Source: Catellatospora sichuanensis (GTDB lineage: Bacteria; Actinomycetota; Actinomycetes; Mycobacteriales; Micromonosporaceae). Taken from it: a stretch of DNA of 64,000 nt. Made by a program: the position numbers and the translations under genes. The notes beneath the pieces were generated by a model, which worked only from the letters and a program-made list of their open reading frames with translations, searched no databases and was not told where the DNA came from. Below, piece by piece: positions 51,283 through 59,541 of the stretch (position 1 is the first letter of the stretch; every line of letters starts with the position of its first letter). The stretch is from assembly GCF_007483665.1 (NCBI RefSeq), contig NZ_ML660183.1, positions 357,393 through 421,392 on the forward strand, read 5' to 3'.

Positions 51283-51882
51283 ATGTCCGATATCGACGGC
51301 GACGTCGCCGCGTGCGCCGCGGCGCACATCCGGCTGCACCAGACCCTGCAGGAGATCGACGACCTGACGGTACGCGCACCGAGCCGGTTGCCCGGGTGGA
51401 CCGTCGGGCACGTGCTCACCCACCTCGCCCGTAACGCCGACAGCGTCGTGCGGCGGCTCGACGGCGCGGCTCGAGACGAACTCGTCGACCAGTATCCCGG
51501 CGGTGCGGCGGGCCGGGCCGCGGAGATCGAGGCGGGACAGGGCCGATCCGCCGCCGAGATCATCGCCGACCTGACGGCGGCCGACGCGGCCGTGGACGCC
51601 GCCTTCGCCCACGCCACCCCCGACGTGTGGCAGCGCACGGTGCGCGCGGGCGACGGCGAGCTGATCCCCGCCACGCAGCTGCTGTTCGCCCGGTGGCGCG
51701 AGGTGGAGGTGCACCATGTCGATCTCGGCCTCGGCTACGGCTGGGAGCAGTGGCCCGCGGCCCTGGTCGCCCGATGGCTGCCCAAGCTGCTCGCCGAGCT
51801 GCACGAGCGCGCCGACCAGCGGGCGCTGATGGCCTGGGCGCTGGGCCGCGCCCCGGTTCCCGAGCTGCGCCCCTGGGGCTGA
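51283..51882 (+). CDS. Mycothiol-dependent maleylpyruvate isomerase-like protein
   Basis: 199 residues. DinB-type four-helix bundle of the MDMPI_N family: ARLPGWTVGHVLTHLARNADSVVRRLDGA-type segment (here SRLPGWTVGHVLTHLARN with the first metal His) and RWREVEVHHVDLGLGYG with the other His residues, followed by a small C-terminal domain. Members of this family use mycothiol to isomerise maleylpyruvate or conjugate other compounds. No gentisate-pathway genes are nearby, so the substrate is open. GAGAAT lies 6 bp before the ATG, suggesting a leaderless mRNA. Confidence 0.9.
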   Translation: MSDIDGDVAACAAAHIRLHQTLQEIDDLTVRAPSRLPGWTVGHVLTHLARNADSVVRRLDGAARDELVDQYPGGAAGRAAEIEAGQGRSAAEIIADLTAADAAVDAAFAHATPDVWQRTVRAGDGELIPATQLLFARWREVEVHHVDLGLGYGWEQWPAALVARWLPKLLAELHERADQRALMAWALGRAPVPELRPWG

Positions 51883-51976
51883 CGACCCTGCCTGCCGCGC
51901 CCCCGGTACTGCGGGCGCCGACGTGTCATACCTGCGGGATACCGTCACGGTGATCTTCAGAGAGCGGGTGAGTGGC

Positions 51977-52771
51977 ATGTCGGTTCCGGTGTTCCGCGTC
52001 GACCAGGGGGACCCGTCATCGCCGGTCGTCCTGCATGTGCCGCACTCCTCACGGCAGATCAGCGGGCCCGCCCGGGCCTCGATCGCGCTCGACGACACCG
52101 CGCTGGTCGCCGAGCTGGACCACATGACCGACGCGTACACCGACCTGATCGCGGCGCGGGCGGCCGCGGCGGCGCGGACCCGGCCCTGGGCGTTCGTCAA
52201 CGAGTGGTCGCGGCTCGTCGTGGACCCGGAGCGCCTCCCCGACGAGCGCGAGGAGATGGCCGCGGTCGGCATGGGCGCGGTGTACACGCGCACGTCGCAC
52301 GGGCAGCGGCTGCGCCCCGACGACCCCGTGTTCGCGCAGCGGCTGCTCGACGCGCACTTCCACCCGTACGCCCAGGGCATGACCGATCTGGTCGACGAGC
52401 GCCTGGCCGCGACCGGCCGCGCGATCGTCGTCGACGTGCACTCCTACCCCGCGCTGGCGCTGCCGTACGAGCTGCACGGCGACGGCCCGCGCCCGCAGGT
52501 CTGCCTCGGCACGGACCGCACGCACACCCCACCGTGGCTGCACGATGCCGCAGCGAAGGCCTTCGCGGGATACGACGTCGCCTTCGACACCCCGTTCGCC
52601 GGCTGCTACGTGCCGCTCAAGCACCACGGGACCGACGAGCGGGTGTCGGCGCTGATGGTCGAGCTCCGCCGCGACGTGTACCAGGCCGAGCCCGGCGGTG
52701 ATCCGCATTCCGGCCTGGACCGGCTGGCGGCGTCGCTGGCCGCCCTGGTCGACGCCCTCGACGGTCACTGA
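51977..52771 (+). CDS. N-formylglutamate amidohydrolase
   Basis: 264 residues from ATG 51977. Family blocks: VVLHVPHSSRQISGPARASI, ELDHMTDAYTDLIA, FVNEWSRLVVDPER, AIVVDVHSYPALALPYE and CLGTDRTHTPPWL, closing with YVPLKHHGTDERVSALMVELRRDVYQ. The two His and the Glu in these blocks bind a metal ion that activates water. The enzyme releases formate from N-formylglutamate, the last step of one histidine-degradation route. No hut genes are adjacent, so it may act alone or on another N-formyl compound. A palindrome GACCCGCGGGTC overlaps its stop codon (52770-52781). Confidence 0.9.
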   Translation: MSVPVFRVDQGDPSSPVVLHVPHSSRQISGPARASIALDDTALVAELDHMTDAYTDLIAARAAAAARTRPWAFVNEWSRLVVDPERLPDEREEMAAVGMGAVYTRTSHGQRLRPDDPVFAQRLLDAHFHPYAQGMTDLVDERLAATGRAIVVDVHSYPALALPYELHGDGPRPQVCLGTDRTHTPPWLHDAAAKAFAGYDVAFDTPFAGCYVPLKHHGTDERVSALMVELRRDVYQAEPGGDPHSGLDRLAASLAALVDALDGH

Positions 52772-52812
52772 CCCGCGGGTCGGCCGGGCAGGGTCGGCGG
52801 CTCGCGTCCGGT

Positions 52813-53817
52813 TCAGGCGGAGGCGCGGTGGACCAGCCGGGTGGGCAGGATCAGCGGGTGGGGTTCCTCGCCCGCGATCAGGCTGAGCAGCATCTTCGCC
52901 ATCTCCCGGCCGAGCCCGTGGACGGGCTGGTGGACCGTGGTCAGCTGCGGGTCGGTGTGCAGCGCGGTCAGCAGGTCGTCGAACCCGACCACCGCGACGT
53001 CGCCGGGCACCGTGCGCCCGTGTGCCTTCAGCGCGCGCAGCGAACCCGCGGCGATCGCGTCGGAACCGGCGACCACGGCGTCCACCTCGGGATACGCGGC
53101 CAGTAGCCGGGTCATCGCGGCGGCTCCGCCGGCCTCGGTGAATTCGCCGTGCTCGACCCGGGACGGGTCCAGCCCGGCCACCGCCATGGCGTCGAGGTAG
53201 CCACGATGCCGCGAGGCGCCCGCGTCGGTGTCCATCTGGCCGGTGATGACGGCGATGTGCCGCCGCCCGAGGCCGATGAGGTGTTCGGTGGCCAGCCGGG
53301 AGCCGCCGCGGTTGTCGGCGTCGACATACCAGCGGGGTTCGGCGTGCAGCGGCCGGCCGCCGAAGACGACCGGGATGTCGTGCTGGTCGGCGAGCGCTGC
53401 GAGGGGGTCGTCGCCGTGCAGCGCCATCAGCATGACGCCGTCGGCGCGACGTGACTTGAGGATGCGCTGCAGCCGGGCCTGGCCCTGGGTGGAGTTGGCC
53501 AGCACCAGGAGCAGTTCGAGTTCGGTCTTCTCCAGTTCGGCGTTGACGCCCAGGATGATCTGCGCGAAGAACGGATCGGTGAACAGCGCCGGGTCGTGAT
53601 GGGACAGCGCCAGCACGACCGCGCCGACCTGCTGCGTGGCCAGTGCCCGCGCGGTGGGGTTCGGCACGAAGCCCAGCTCCACGACGGCCCGCGCGACGGC
53701 ATCCCGCTTGGCCTGGCTGACGTGCCGGGCGTTGTTGATGACGCGCGACGCGGCGGAGCGCGAGACACCGGCCCGTGCCGCGACCTCGTCGAGCGTCGGC
53801 TGACGCTTGGGACCCAT
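52813..53817 (-). CDS. LacI-family transcriptional regulator
   Basis: 334 residues. HTH and hinge at 1-58 (PTLDEVAARAGVSRSAASRVINNARHVSQAKRDAVARAVVELGFVPNPTARALATQQ). The periplasmic-binding-protein-like domain runs from about 62 to 334 (VVLALSHHDPALFTDPFFAQIILGV, HIAVITGQMDTDAGASRHRGYLDAM, VPGDVAVVGFDDLLTA). The recognition helix (VSRSAASRVIN) is of the common LacI type. Three operators of the GGAAGCGCTCC/ACTGGAA type lie upstream, but no sugar-transport or glycosidase operon follows; its immediate divergent neighbour is an Eis-like acetyltransferase 390 bp away. Confidence 0.93.
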   Translation of the reverse strand: MGPKRQPTLDEVAARAGVSRSAASRVINNARHVSQAKRDAVARAVVELGFVPNPTARALATQQVGAVVLALSHHDPALFTDPFFAQIILGVNAELEKTELELLLVLANSTQGQARLQRILKSRRADGVMLMALHGDDPLAALADQHDIPVVFGGRPLHAEPRWYVDADNRGGSRLATEHLIGLGRRHIAVITGQMDTDAGASRHRGYLDAMAVAGLDPSRVEHGEFTEAGGAAAMTRLLAAYPEVDAVVAGSDAIAAGSLRALKAHGRTVPGDVAVVGFDDLLTALHTDPQLTTVHQPVHGLGREMAKMLLSLIAGEEPHPLILPTRLVHRASA

Positions 53818-53878
53818 GGAGCCGTGACACCCCTCTGCGGAGACGGTGGCAAGAGCGTACGCGTCGCCGCAGGGTTAT

Positions 53879-53892
53879 TGGAAGCGCTCCCG
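53879..53892. promoter_or_regulatory. LacI-type operator 1
   Basis: TGGAAGCGCTCCCG, an imperfect palindrome centred on AGCGCT, 61 bp upstream of the LacI gene start. It is the inverse of operator 2. Confidence 0.75.
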
Positions 53893-54012
53893 GGCCCTAC
53901 TTTCCCACCGGGACGCAGAGTGGCGCACAGGACACGCGGCTGATGCCGGCGTAGCCCGTGCTGCGACGACTCACGCCCAGCACACCGGCTCGCCCGGAAG
54001 CCGGGGAAAACC

Positions 54013-54027
54013 GGGAGCGCTTCCAGT
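54013..54027. promoter_or_regulatory. LacI-type operator 2
   Basis: GGGAGCGCTTCCAGT, the complement of operator 1 over GGGAGCGCTTCC, 128 bp from it. Spacing would allow DNA looping by a LacI tetramer or dimer pair. Confidence 0.75.
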
Positions 54028-54142
54028 TGCAAGATAGAAGTGTCGCGTTAAGACGTCAAGACAAGTGTCCGAAACCTTCGACAGCACCAGCCGAACAATG
54101 GCGTAAGCCTGGCCTTCACGGCAGCACGGTAACTTCCATGAG

Positions 54143-54160
54143 ACTGGAACCGCTTCCAGT
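54143..54160. promoter_or_regulatory. LacI-type operator 3
   Basis: ACTGGAA-CCGC-TTCCAGT, perfect 7-bp arms around a 4-bp centre, 49 bp upstream of the Eis-like gene. Shares CTTCCAGT with operator 2. Confidence 0.75.
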
Positions 54161-54209
54161 CTTGCCGAATTCACGGGGACGGTCGGCGGGTGGCTGGCAG
54201 GATGGCCGG

Positions 54210-55400
54210 GTGAATTACGAAGTGCGGCCGATCGGGCCGGAAGATCGGAAACTCGCGTGGGACCTGGGCAGTCTCACCTTCGGGTACCACGAACAGACCA
54301 TGCCCGAGGGCTGGGACCCGAACTCGTCCGGTCGACGCACCCTCGGGGTGTTCGACCCGGCCGGCCGGATGGTGGCCAAGGCCGTCGACCGCGAACAGGG
54401 CCAGTGGTTCGGCGGGCGGGTCGTGCCCACCTGCGGCGTGGCCGGCGTCGCCACCGCGCCGGAGCTGCGCGGACGCGGGCTCGGCCGGCTCATGCTCACC
54501 CGGCTGCTCGAAGGCGCGCGCGGACGGGGCACGGTGATCAGCACCCTGTTCGACACCACCCCGCTGCCGTACCGGGCGCTGGGCTGGGAAGAGGTCGGTG
54601 CACTCGTCTACTGGACGGTGTCCACCCGGGTGCTCGGCGCGATCCGCCCCGACCCGAAGACCACGCTGCGACCCGCGACCGAGGCCGACATCCCGGCCGT
54701 GTACGAGATCTACCGCCAGGTGGCCCGTGCGGGCACCGGCATGATGGAGCGCTCCGGACCGGCGTTCGGCGCGACCCCGGCTCAACTGCTGGCCGACTAC
54801 CACGGTTTCACCGTCGCCGTCGACGACGCCGGCACCGTCGTGGGTTATGCCGGCTGGGATCGCGGACCCGGCTACGACCCGGGCGGCAAGATCACCGTCG
54901 ACGACCTGATCGGCCTGACCCCGGAGGCGACGCGCACGCTGCTGGCGATGTGCGGCGGCTGGGCCAGCGTCGCGCCGACCACGGTGATCCGGCTCGGTGC
55001 GACCGACCCGGCCTGGTCGCTGCTCGCCCGGATCGACGCCAAGGTCGCCTCGACGCAGCCCTGGATGGTGCGCGTCGTCGACGCGCCCGGTGCGATCGCC
55101 GCGCGCGGCTGGCCGCGTCACCTGACCGGCGAGGTCGACCTGGACCTGGTCGACGACGTCTGTCCCTGGCAGCAGGGCCGGTGGCGGCTCACCCTGTCCG
55201 GCGGCGAGGGCCGTCTGGAGCCCGGCGGCGCGGGCACGGTCCGGCTCACCCCGCGCGGCCTGGCCGCCTGGTACGCGGGCGCGGCCACCCCGGAACAGCT
55301 GCGCTGGACCGGCTTCCTGACCGGCGGCGACACCGACACCGACGGGTTCATGCGCACCGCCACCGCGGGCCCGCCGCCCACCCTGCACGACTACTTCTGA
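54210..55400 (+). CDS. Eis-like GNAT acetyltransferase
   Basis: 396 residues from GTG 54210 (CAGGAT 6 bp upstream, leaderless-like). The tri-domain Eis pattern is visible: an N-terminal GNAT domain with VAGVATAPELRGRGLGRLMLTRLLEGARGRGTVISTLFDTTPLPYRALGWEEVG, a second degenerate GNAT domain (about 155-285, YRQVARAGTGMMERSGPAFGATPAQLLADYHG) and a C-terminal sterol-carrier-like region (about 290-396, VVDAPGAIAARGWPRHLTGEVDLDLVDDV). Eis proteins are hexameric acetyltransferases that can modify aminoglycosides at several positions in mycobacteria; physiological substrates vary. LacI-type operator 3 lies close upstream and may control it. Confidence 0.9.
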   Translation: MNYEVRPIGPEDRKLAWDLGSLTFGYHEQTMPEGWDPNSSGRRTLGVFDPAGRMVAKAVDREQGQWFGGRVVPTCGVAGVATAPELRGRGLGRLMLTRLLEGARGRGTVISTLFDTTPLPYRALGWEEVGALVYWTVSTRVLGAIRPDPKTTLRPATEADIPAVYEIYRQVARAGTGMMERSGPAFGATPAQLLADYHGFTVAVDDAGTVVGYAGWDRGPGYDPGGKITVDDLIGLTPEATRTLLAMCGGWASVAPTTVIRLGATDPAWSLLARIDAKVASTQPWMVRVVDAPGAIAARGWPRHLTGEVDLDLVDDVCPWQQGRWRLTLSGGEGRLEPGGAGTVRLTPRGLAAWYAGAATPEQLRWTGFLTGGDTDTDGFMRTATAGPPPTLHDYF

Positions 55401-55495
55401 CCGGCCACGGCCTCCGGTCCGAGGACCGACCCGGTCGATCAGGGCTCCCGCGTCCGAACGCGCGCCTCGCGCGGGCCGCATCGGCCACAGCGTCG

Positions 55496-55541
55496 GGAAG
55501 GGCACCTGCTACATCGCATAGCGATGTGAAGGTGCCCTTCC
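55496..55541. repeat. Interspersed palindromic repeat, copy 5 (full)
   Basis: GGAAGGGCACCTGCTACATCGC, apex ATA and GCGATGTGAAGGTGCCCTTCC, a near-perfect 46-bp hairpin. Its right end lies 2 bp before the stop codon of the 1046-residue membrane-protein gene; the Eis-like stop is about 95 bp to the left. Confidence 0.93.
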
Positions 55542-55543
55542 TT

Positions 55544-58500
55544 TCACGCGGGGCGGGTGCGGCCGATGGAGAGGAGCAGGCCGAAGGCGGTGACGGCGAG
55601 GCCCGCGACGGCGGCGTAGGCAGGCAGGTCGGCGGGGATGCCGAGATAGACGGTGATGCCGAGGATGCGGGACAGGCCCCACGGCAGCAGCGCCATCTGG
55701 TCGTTCCAGACGGTGAGGGCCTGTTCCAGGCCGACGGCGGCGATCAGGCCGCCGATCAGACCCAGCGGGACACCTGCCGCGACCAGGGTGAGGCCGACGG
55801 CGCGGCGGCGCAGCAGGCCGTACCGGTCGCGCAGGACCACGGCGGTGGCCACGAACAGCCAGCAGAACGCGGCGAACGCGACCGTGACGTAGACCGAGCG
55901 CAGCGTCGGCGAGGTCCAGAAGGCGAACCAGTACTTGCCCGGCCCGCGCCCGGCCAGCGCCGCCAGCAGGAGCACGCTGCGCAGCAGCGCGACGCCGCCG
56001 ATGACGGCCCACAGGTGGAACGGGTCACGCCGCCCGACGACCAGGCGGGCCACGGCGGCGAACAGCAGCCACCCGCCCAGCGTCACCAGCAGGTGCGCCG
56101 GGGCGGCGAACCAGGTGTACACGGCACGGCTCGCCACCAGCACGATCGCGGGCACCAGCCAGACCAGCACCCGGTCCAGCCGCGACGGCGGCGACTCCAG
56201 GCGGGCCACCCGCCACGGGCGCACCGCGCCGAGCAGCAGCGCCCGCGCCGCGGCGCCGCCACGGCCGCGACCCCACAGCCCCAGCAGCAGCACGACCAGG
56301 ATCAGCGCCAGCAGGCCACGGGCCGCCCAGGCCATCGCCGGGTCGCGGTCGGCCCGCACCGCACCGAGGTCCGCGGCGGTGAAGTTGTACGCGGGCAGGT
56401 CCAGGTTCCCGCCGTAGCGCTGCGCGTGCACGTCGCGTGCGCCGCGGTAGTGGGTCTCGGCCTGCCGCCAGCCGTCGTACGCGGCCTGCGCCCCGGTGTC
56501 GAGCCACTGCGCATGGCGCAGCACCATGGTGCGGTACGCGCCCAGCGTCTCGAACAGGTTCACCTGGTAGTCGAGCGTGCTCGTGAACGACTCGCGCAGC
56601 TGCGGATCGCGCCAGGTCGCCGGGTCGGTCGCGGCGACCAGGTCGCGCATGCGCCGGGCCAGCGCGACGGCTCGCTCGCCCTCGTCGATCGCCTGGTCGA
56701 CGCGGCCGCCGGTGACGGCGTAGATGCTGTCCAGTGCCGCCGAGTCGCCGGTGGCGATGTCCCACTCGAAGATCCACATCATCGGCGGCGGCTCCAGGCC
56801 CAGCGCCTTGACCGTCTTGTCCGCGTACGGCCCGAGGTACAGCCCCTTGGTCAGCGCCTCCCGGGACAGCGCCATGGCCTGCCCGATCGCCGCGACCGTG
56901 GCCGGGTCGCCGGAGAACGTGCGGTACGCCCAGTCCGCGGTGAACTGCGCCGGGTCGGCGTCCGGAGCCCAGGCCAACCGCGCGACGGCGTACGTGTTGA
57001 GGTCGTACAGCTGCCAGAAGCCCGCTCGCAGGTAGAGCGACATCGGGCCGGCGCGCAGCGGGCCGCCGTCCTGCGTCCAGTTCCAGACGCCCTCGACCTT
57101 CGGGTTCGCGGCCAGGAACTCGCGCAGCGCCTGCCGGTGCAGCACACCGAGGTCGTTGGGCAGCGAGCCGAAGCCCTCGAACTCCCGCCGCGCCTGGAAC
57201 TCCACGATCCTGCGGTGCTCGCCGGCCAGCAGCGTCGCGTTGAGCGGCAGGTGGCTGTAGAAGTCGCCGAGGGTGTACTTGGTGGACACGATCAGATGCG
57301 GGTCGTCGAACCCGCCCAGCACCTGCCGGTAGGAGTCCGGATTGGTGTGCAGGTCGCCGACCGCGCCGACACCGACGGTCCAGGTCCGGAAGATGACCTC
57401 CCGGTCAGCCCGGCCCGCGGTGTCGAGCAGCGCCCGCAGCATCGCGCGCACCGCGTCGTCGGTGGTGACCGCCAGGCGCGACGAGTAGTCCCAGCCGTTC
57501 TGCGCGTACACCTCGCCGCCCTCGCCGATGCGCACCATCAGCCCGTCCACGAACGGCAGGCTCTCGAACAGCTCGGCCAGGCCCGCCTGGTACACGGCCC
57601 ACAGCCGCGGGTCGGCCACGTCGAGGCCGCCGACGGTGCGCTGCAGGTACGCCTCCAGCGGCGGGGATACCGCGAGCATGTCCGTGAGCAGGAAGACCTT
57701 CATGCCCATGTCCTCGGCGTACCGGAAGACCGGGCCGAACGCGGCGACCATCGCCTTGGCCCGGTCGACGTGGGTGTCGCCGGCCGGGTAGACGGCGCGG
57801 CCGTCGCCGACCTTGGCGAACGTGACGTACTCCAGGAAGCCCGGCACGACCACGCCGTTGTAGCCCTGCGCCGCCGAGTGGTCCACGAACTGCCGGAACT
57901 GCTGGTCGATGCGTGCCACCGCGGCGGGGTCGACCCACGGGGCCTGCGGCAGCAGTGCCTCGCCGACCACGTCGGTGTTGAGGTTGTAGTCGTCGCCCGC
58001 GGCGAACGCGGCGGCGTCCGGCTCGCGCCCGACCGACCCGGCGTCGGTCAGCCGCAGCCCCAGCCGCGGCGTGACGACCCGCCCGTCCTCCCCGGCCGGA
58101 ACGACCGCGACGCCGGACCGGATCCGGTCGGCGATCCGGTACAGCCCGTCCGCGGTTCCGGCGACGTCGGTGCCCTCCACGGCCAGTTCGGCGCCGCGCG
58201 CGGTGATCCGGTACGAGTCCGGCGCGGCAGCGAGTGTCGCCAGCACACCCGCGCGCAACGTGGTCGCGCCGGCAGCCGTGGGCGTAGTGGCGGGCGGGGT
58301 CACGGCCGACGCGGGCGACGTGGCACCGGGCCGCGTGGGTGCCGTGACCGGCGCGGGTGCCGTGGTGACCGCCGGGCGGGGCAGGCCGCGGGCGGCGAGC
58401 GCGTCGGCGACCGCGGTCGCGGCCTTGGTCAGGCGCAGATCGGCGGGGACGGCGATGGCGGTGACCGGCGGCGCGGGCGCGATCTCGCGCTGCGGGGCGG

Positions 58501-58684
58501 CGACCGGGTCCTCGCGCGGAATGGCGGCCGGGGTGTGGCTCAGGCCGAGCGCGTCCCCGACGCCCCAGGCCACGCCCGCGCCGAGCAGCAGCAGGACGAC
58601 GGCTGCGGCAAGCAGCGGATATGGCTTACGGGCGCGGGGAACATGAAACACGCTCGCATCGTAGTGCCGTCGGGGCTCCGGCAT
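55544..58684 (-). CDS. Membrane-anchored glycosidase-like protein (GH67-like architecture)
   Basis: 1046 residues. A basic N terminus and one membrane helix (about 20-47), an Ala/Pro/Thr linker, an alpha/beta N-terminal domain (about 75-205) that resembles the GH67 or other glycosidase N-domain (AAAPDSYRITARGAELAVEGTDVAGTADGLYRIADRI), then a large TIM-barrel-like domain (about 205-700) with acidic motifs such as GYNGVVVPGFLEYV, VDGLMVRIGEGGEVYAQNGW and VWNWTQDGG. A helical domain follows to about 790, and then about eight C-terminal membrane helices (about 805-1040). The substrate and the catalytic acids are not established; a cell-surface carbohydrate is likely. Confidence 0.8.
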   Translation of the reverse strand: MPEPRRHYDASVFHVPRARKPYPLLAAAVVLLLLGAGVAWGVGDALGLSHTPAAIPREDPVAAPQREIAPAPPVTAIAVPADLRLTKAATAVADALAARGLPRPAVTTAPAPVTAPTRPGATSPASAVTPPATTPTAAGATTLRAGVLATLAAAPDSYRITARGAELAVEGTDVAGTADGLYRIADRIRSGVAVVPAGEDGRVVTPRLGLRLTDAGSVGREPDAAAFAAGDDYNLNTDVVGEALLPQAPWVDPAAVARIDQQFRQFVDHSAAQGYNGVVVPGFLEYVTFAKVGDGRAVYPAGDTHVDRAKAMVAAFGPVFRYAEDMGMKVFLLTDMLAVSPPLEAYLQRTVGGLDVADPRLWAVYQAGLAELFESLPFVDGLMVRIGEGGEVYAQNGWDYSSRLAVTTDDAVRAMLRALLDTAGRADREVIFRTWTVGVGAVGDLHTNPDSYRQVLGGFDDPHLIVSTKYTLGDFYSHLPLNATLLAGEHRRIVEFQARREFEGFGSLPNDLGVLHRQALREFLAANPKVEGVWNWTQDGGPLRAGPMSLYLRAGFWQLYDLNTYAVARLAWAPDADPAQFTADWAYRTFSGDPATVAAIGQAMALSREALTKGLYLGPYADKTVKALGLEPPPMMWIFEWDIATGDSAALDSIYAVTGGRVDQAIDEGERAVALARRMRDLVAATDPATWRDPQLRESFTSTLDYQVNLFETLGAYRTMVLRHAQWLDTGAQAAYDGWRQAETHYRGARDVHAQRYGGNLDLPAYNFTAADLGAVRADRDPAMAWAARGLLALILVVLLLGLWGRGRGGAAARALLLGAVRPWRVARLESPPSRLDRVLVWLVPAIVLVASRAVYTWFAAPAHLLVTLGGWLLFAAVARLVVGRRDPFHLWAVIGGVALLRSVLLLAALAGRGPGKYWFAFWTSPTLRSVYVTVAFAAFCWLFVATAVVLRDRYGLLRRRAVGLTLVAAGVPLGLIGGLIAAVGLEQALTVWNDQMALLPWGLSRILGITVYLGIPADLPAYAAVAGLAVTAFGLLLSIGRTRPA

Positions 58685-58750
58685 TGATCACGATTTCCCA
58701 ACGGAAACAGCCACGGCACGCTTCGTCACCGAAAGTATCACCGAGCCAAC

Positions 58751-58781
58751 TTGACCTTGACGTAACGTCAACGTCTCTAAT
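58751..58781 (+). promoter_or_regulatory. MerR-type promoter with 19-bp spacer
   Basis: TTGACC (58751-58756), a 19-bp spacer and TCTAAT (58776-58781). The spacer contains the palindrome TTGACGT-A-ACGTCAA (58757-58771). An over-long spacer with a central palindrome is the hallmark of promoters activated by MerR proteins. The ATG follows 7 bp later. Confidence 0.85.
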
Positions 58782-58788
58782 AGGTGCC

Positions 58789-59541
58789 ATGCGTATCGGC
58801 GAACTGGCTGCGCTGGTCGGGGTGACCACCCGTACCGTGCGCCACTACCACCACCTCGGGCTGCTGCCCGAGCCCGAGCGGACCCCCGGCGGCTACCGCG
58901 AGTACCGGGTGCGCGATGCGGTGCTGCTCGCCCGGGTCCGCCGCCTCGCCGAGCTGGGCCTGTCCCTCGACGAGATCCGCGACGTGCTCGCCGACGACGA
59001 GGGCCGCGAGCTGCGCGAGGTGCTCACCGAGCTGGACGCCGACCTGGCCCGCCAGCAGGACGCCATCCTCGCCCGCCGGGCCCGGCTGGCAACGCTGCTG
59101 GCCGACGCCGACCTCAACCCCGACACCACTGTCGCCCCCGATTTCGGGGACCTGCTGCACGACCTGCATCCGGCCGGCTCCGCGTTCGCCGCGCTCGACC
59201 GCGACATGCTGTCGCTGATCGACACCGGCGCCGACCCGGCCGCCCGGGAACAGCTCATGGCGATGTTCCGGCCGCTCACCGACCCGGACGCACGGGCCAG
59301 GGGCCACGCCCTCACCGCACGGATGGACGCGATCGCCGGCGCGGACCCGGCCGATTCGCGGGTCTCCGCGCTCGCGGTCGACCTCGCGGCCCACCTGCCC
59401 GCTGAGATGGCCGCCGCGATGGTGGCGAGCCTCGACGAGGCGGAGACCGGCCGCTGGCTGGACCTGATGACCTCCGAACTCACCCCCGCCCAGGCCGAGG
59501 TGCTGCGCCTGATGGTGACGACACTGAAGGAGCGCGCATGA
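58789..59541 (+). CDS. MerR-family regulator
   Basis: 250 residues from ATG 58789, probably leaderless. MerR HTH and wing at 1-70 (MRIGELAALVGVTTRTVRHYHHLGLLPEPERTPGGYREYRVRDAVLLARVRRLAELGLSLDEIRDVLAD), dimer coiled coil about 80-115 (LTELDADLARQQDAILARRARLATLL) and a helical C-terminal effector domain. It is autoregulated through the 19-bp-spacer promoter and its stop overlaps (ATGATG) the next gene, a membrane protein likely to be its functional partner. The ligand is unknown; no Cys cluster, so metal sensing is unlikely. Confidence 0.94.
   Translation: MRIGELAALVGVTTRTVRHYHHLGLLPEPERTPGGYREYRVRDAVLLARVRRLAELGLSLDEIRDVLADDEGRELREVLTELDADLARQQDAILARRARLATLLADADLNPDTTVAPDFGDLLHDLHPAGSAFAALDRDMLSLIDTGADPAAREQLMAMFRPLTDPDARARGHALTARMDAIAGADPADSRVSALAVDLAAHLPAEMAAAMVASLDEAETGRWLDLMTSELTPAQAEVLRLMVTTLKERA

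Larger units (their letters stand above)
53818..54209. other. 392-bp intergenic region with three LacI-type operators
   Basis: No open frame of coding character here. It holds the lacI-like promoter side, three palindromic operators (listed separately) and the short leader of the Eis-like acetyltransferase. The stretch between operators 2 and 3 (54028-54142) is less G+C-rich, with AAGATAGAAGTGTCGCGTTA-type sequence that could contain a promoter or a small RNA. Confidence 0.6.

Noticed and set aside
54257-58687. 1476-codon open frame antisense to the membrane glycosidase gene
   Set aside because: Composition is Arg/Gln/Gly-rich with no recognisable domain. The opposite strand encodes a coherent membrane protein with proper topology.
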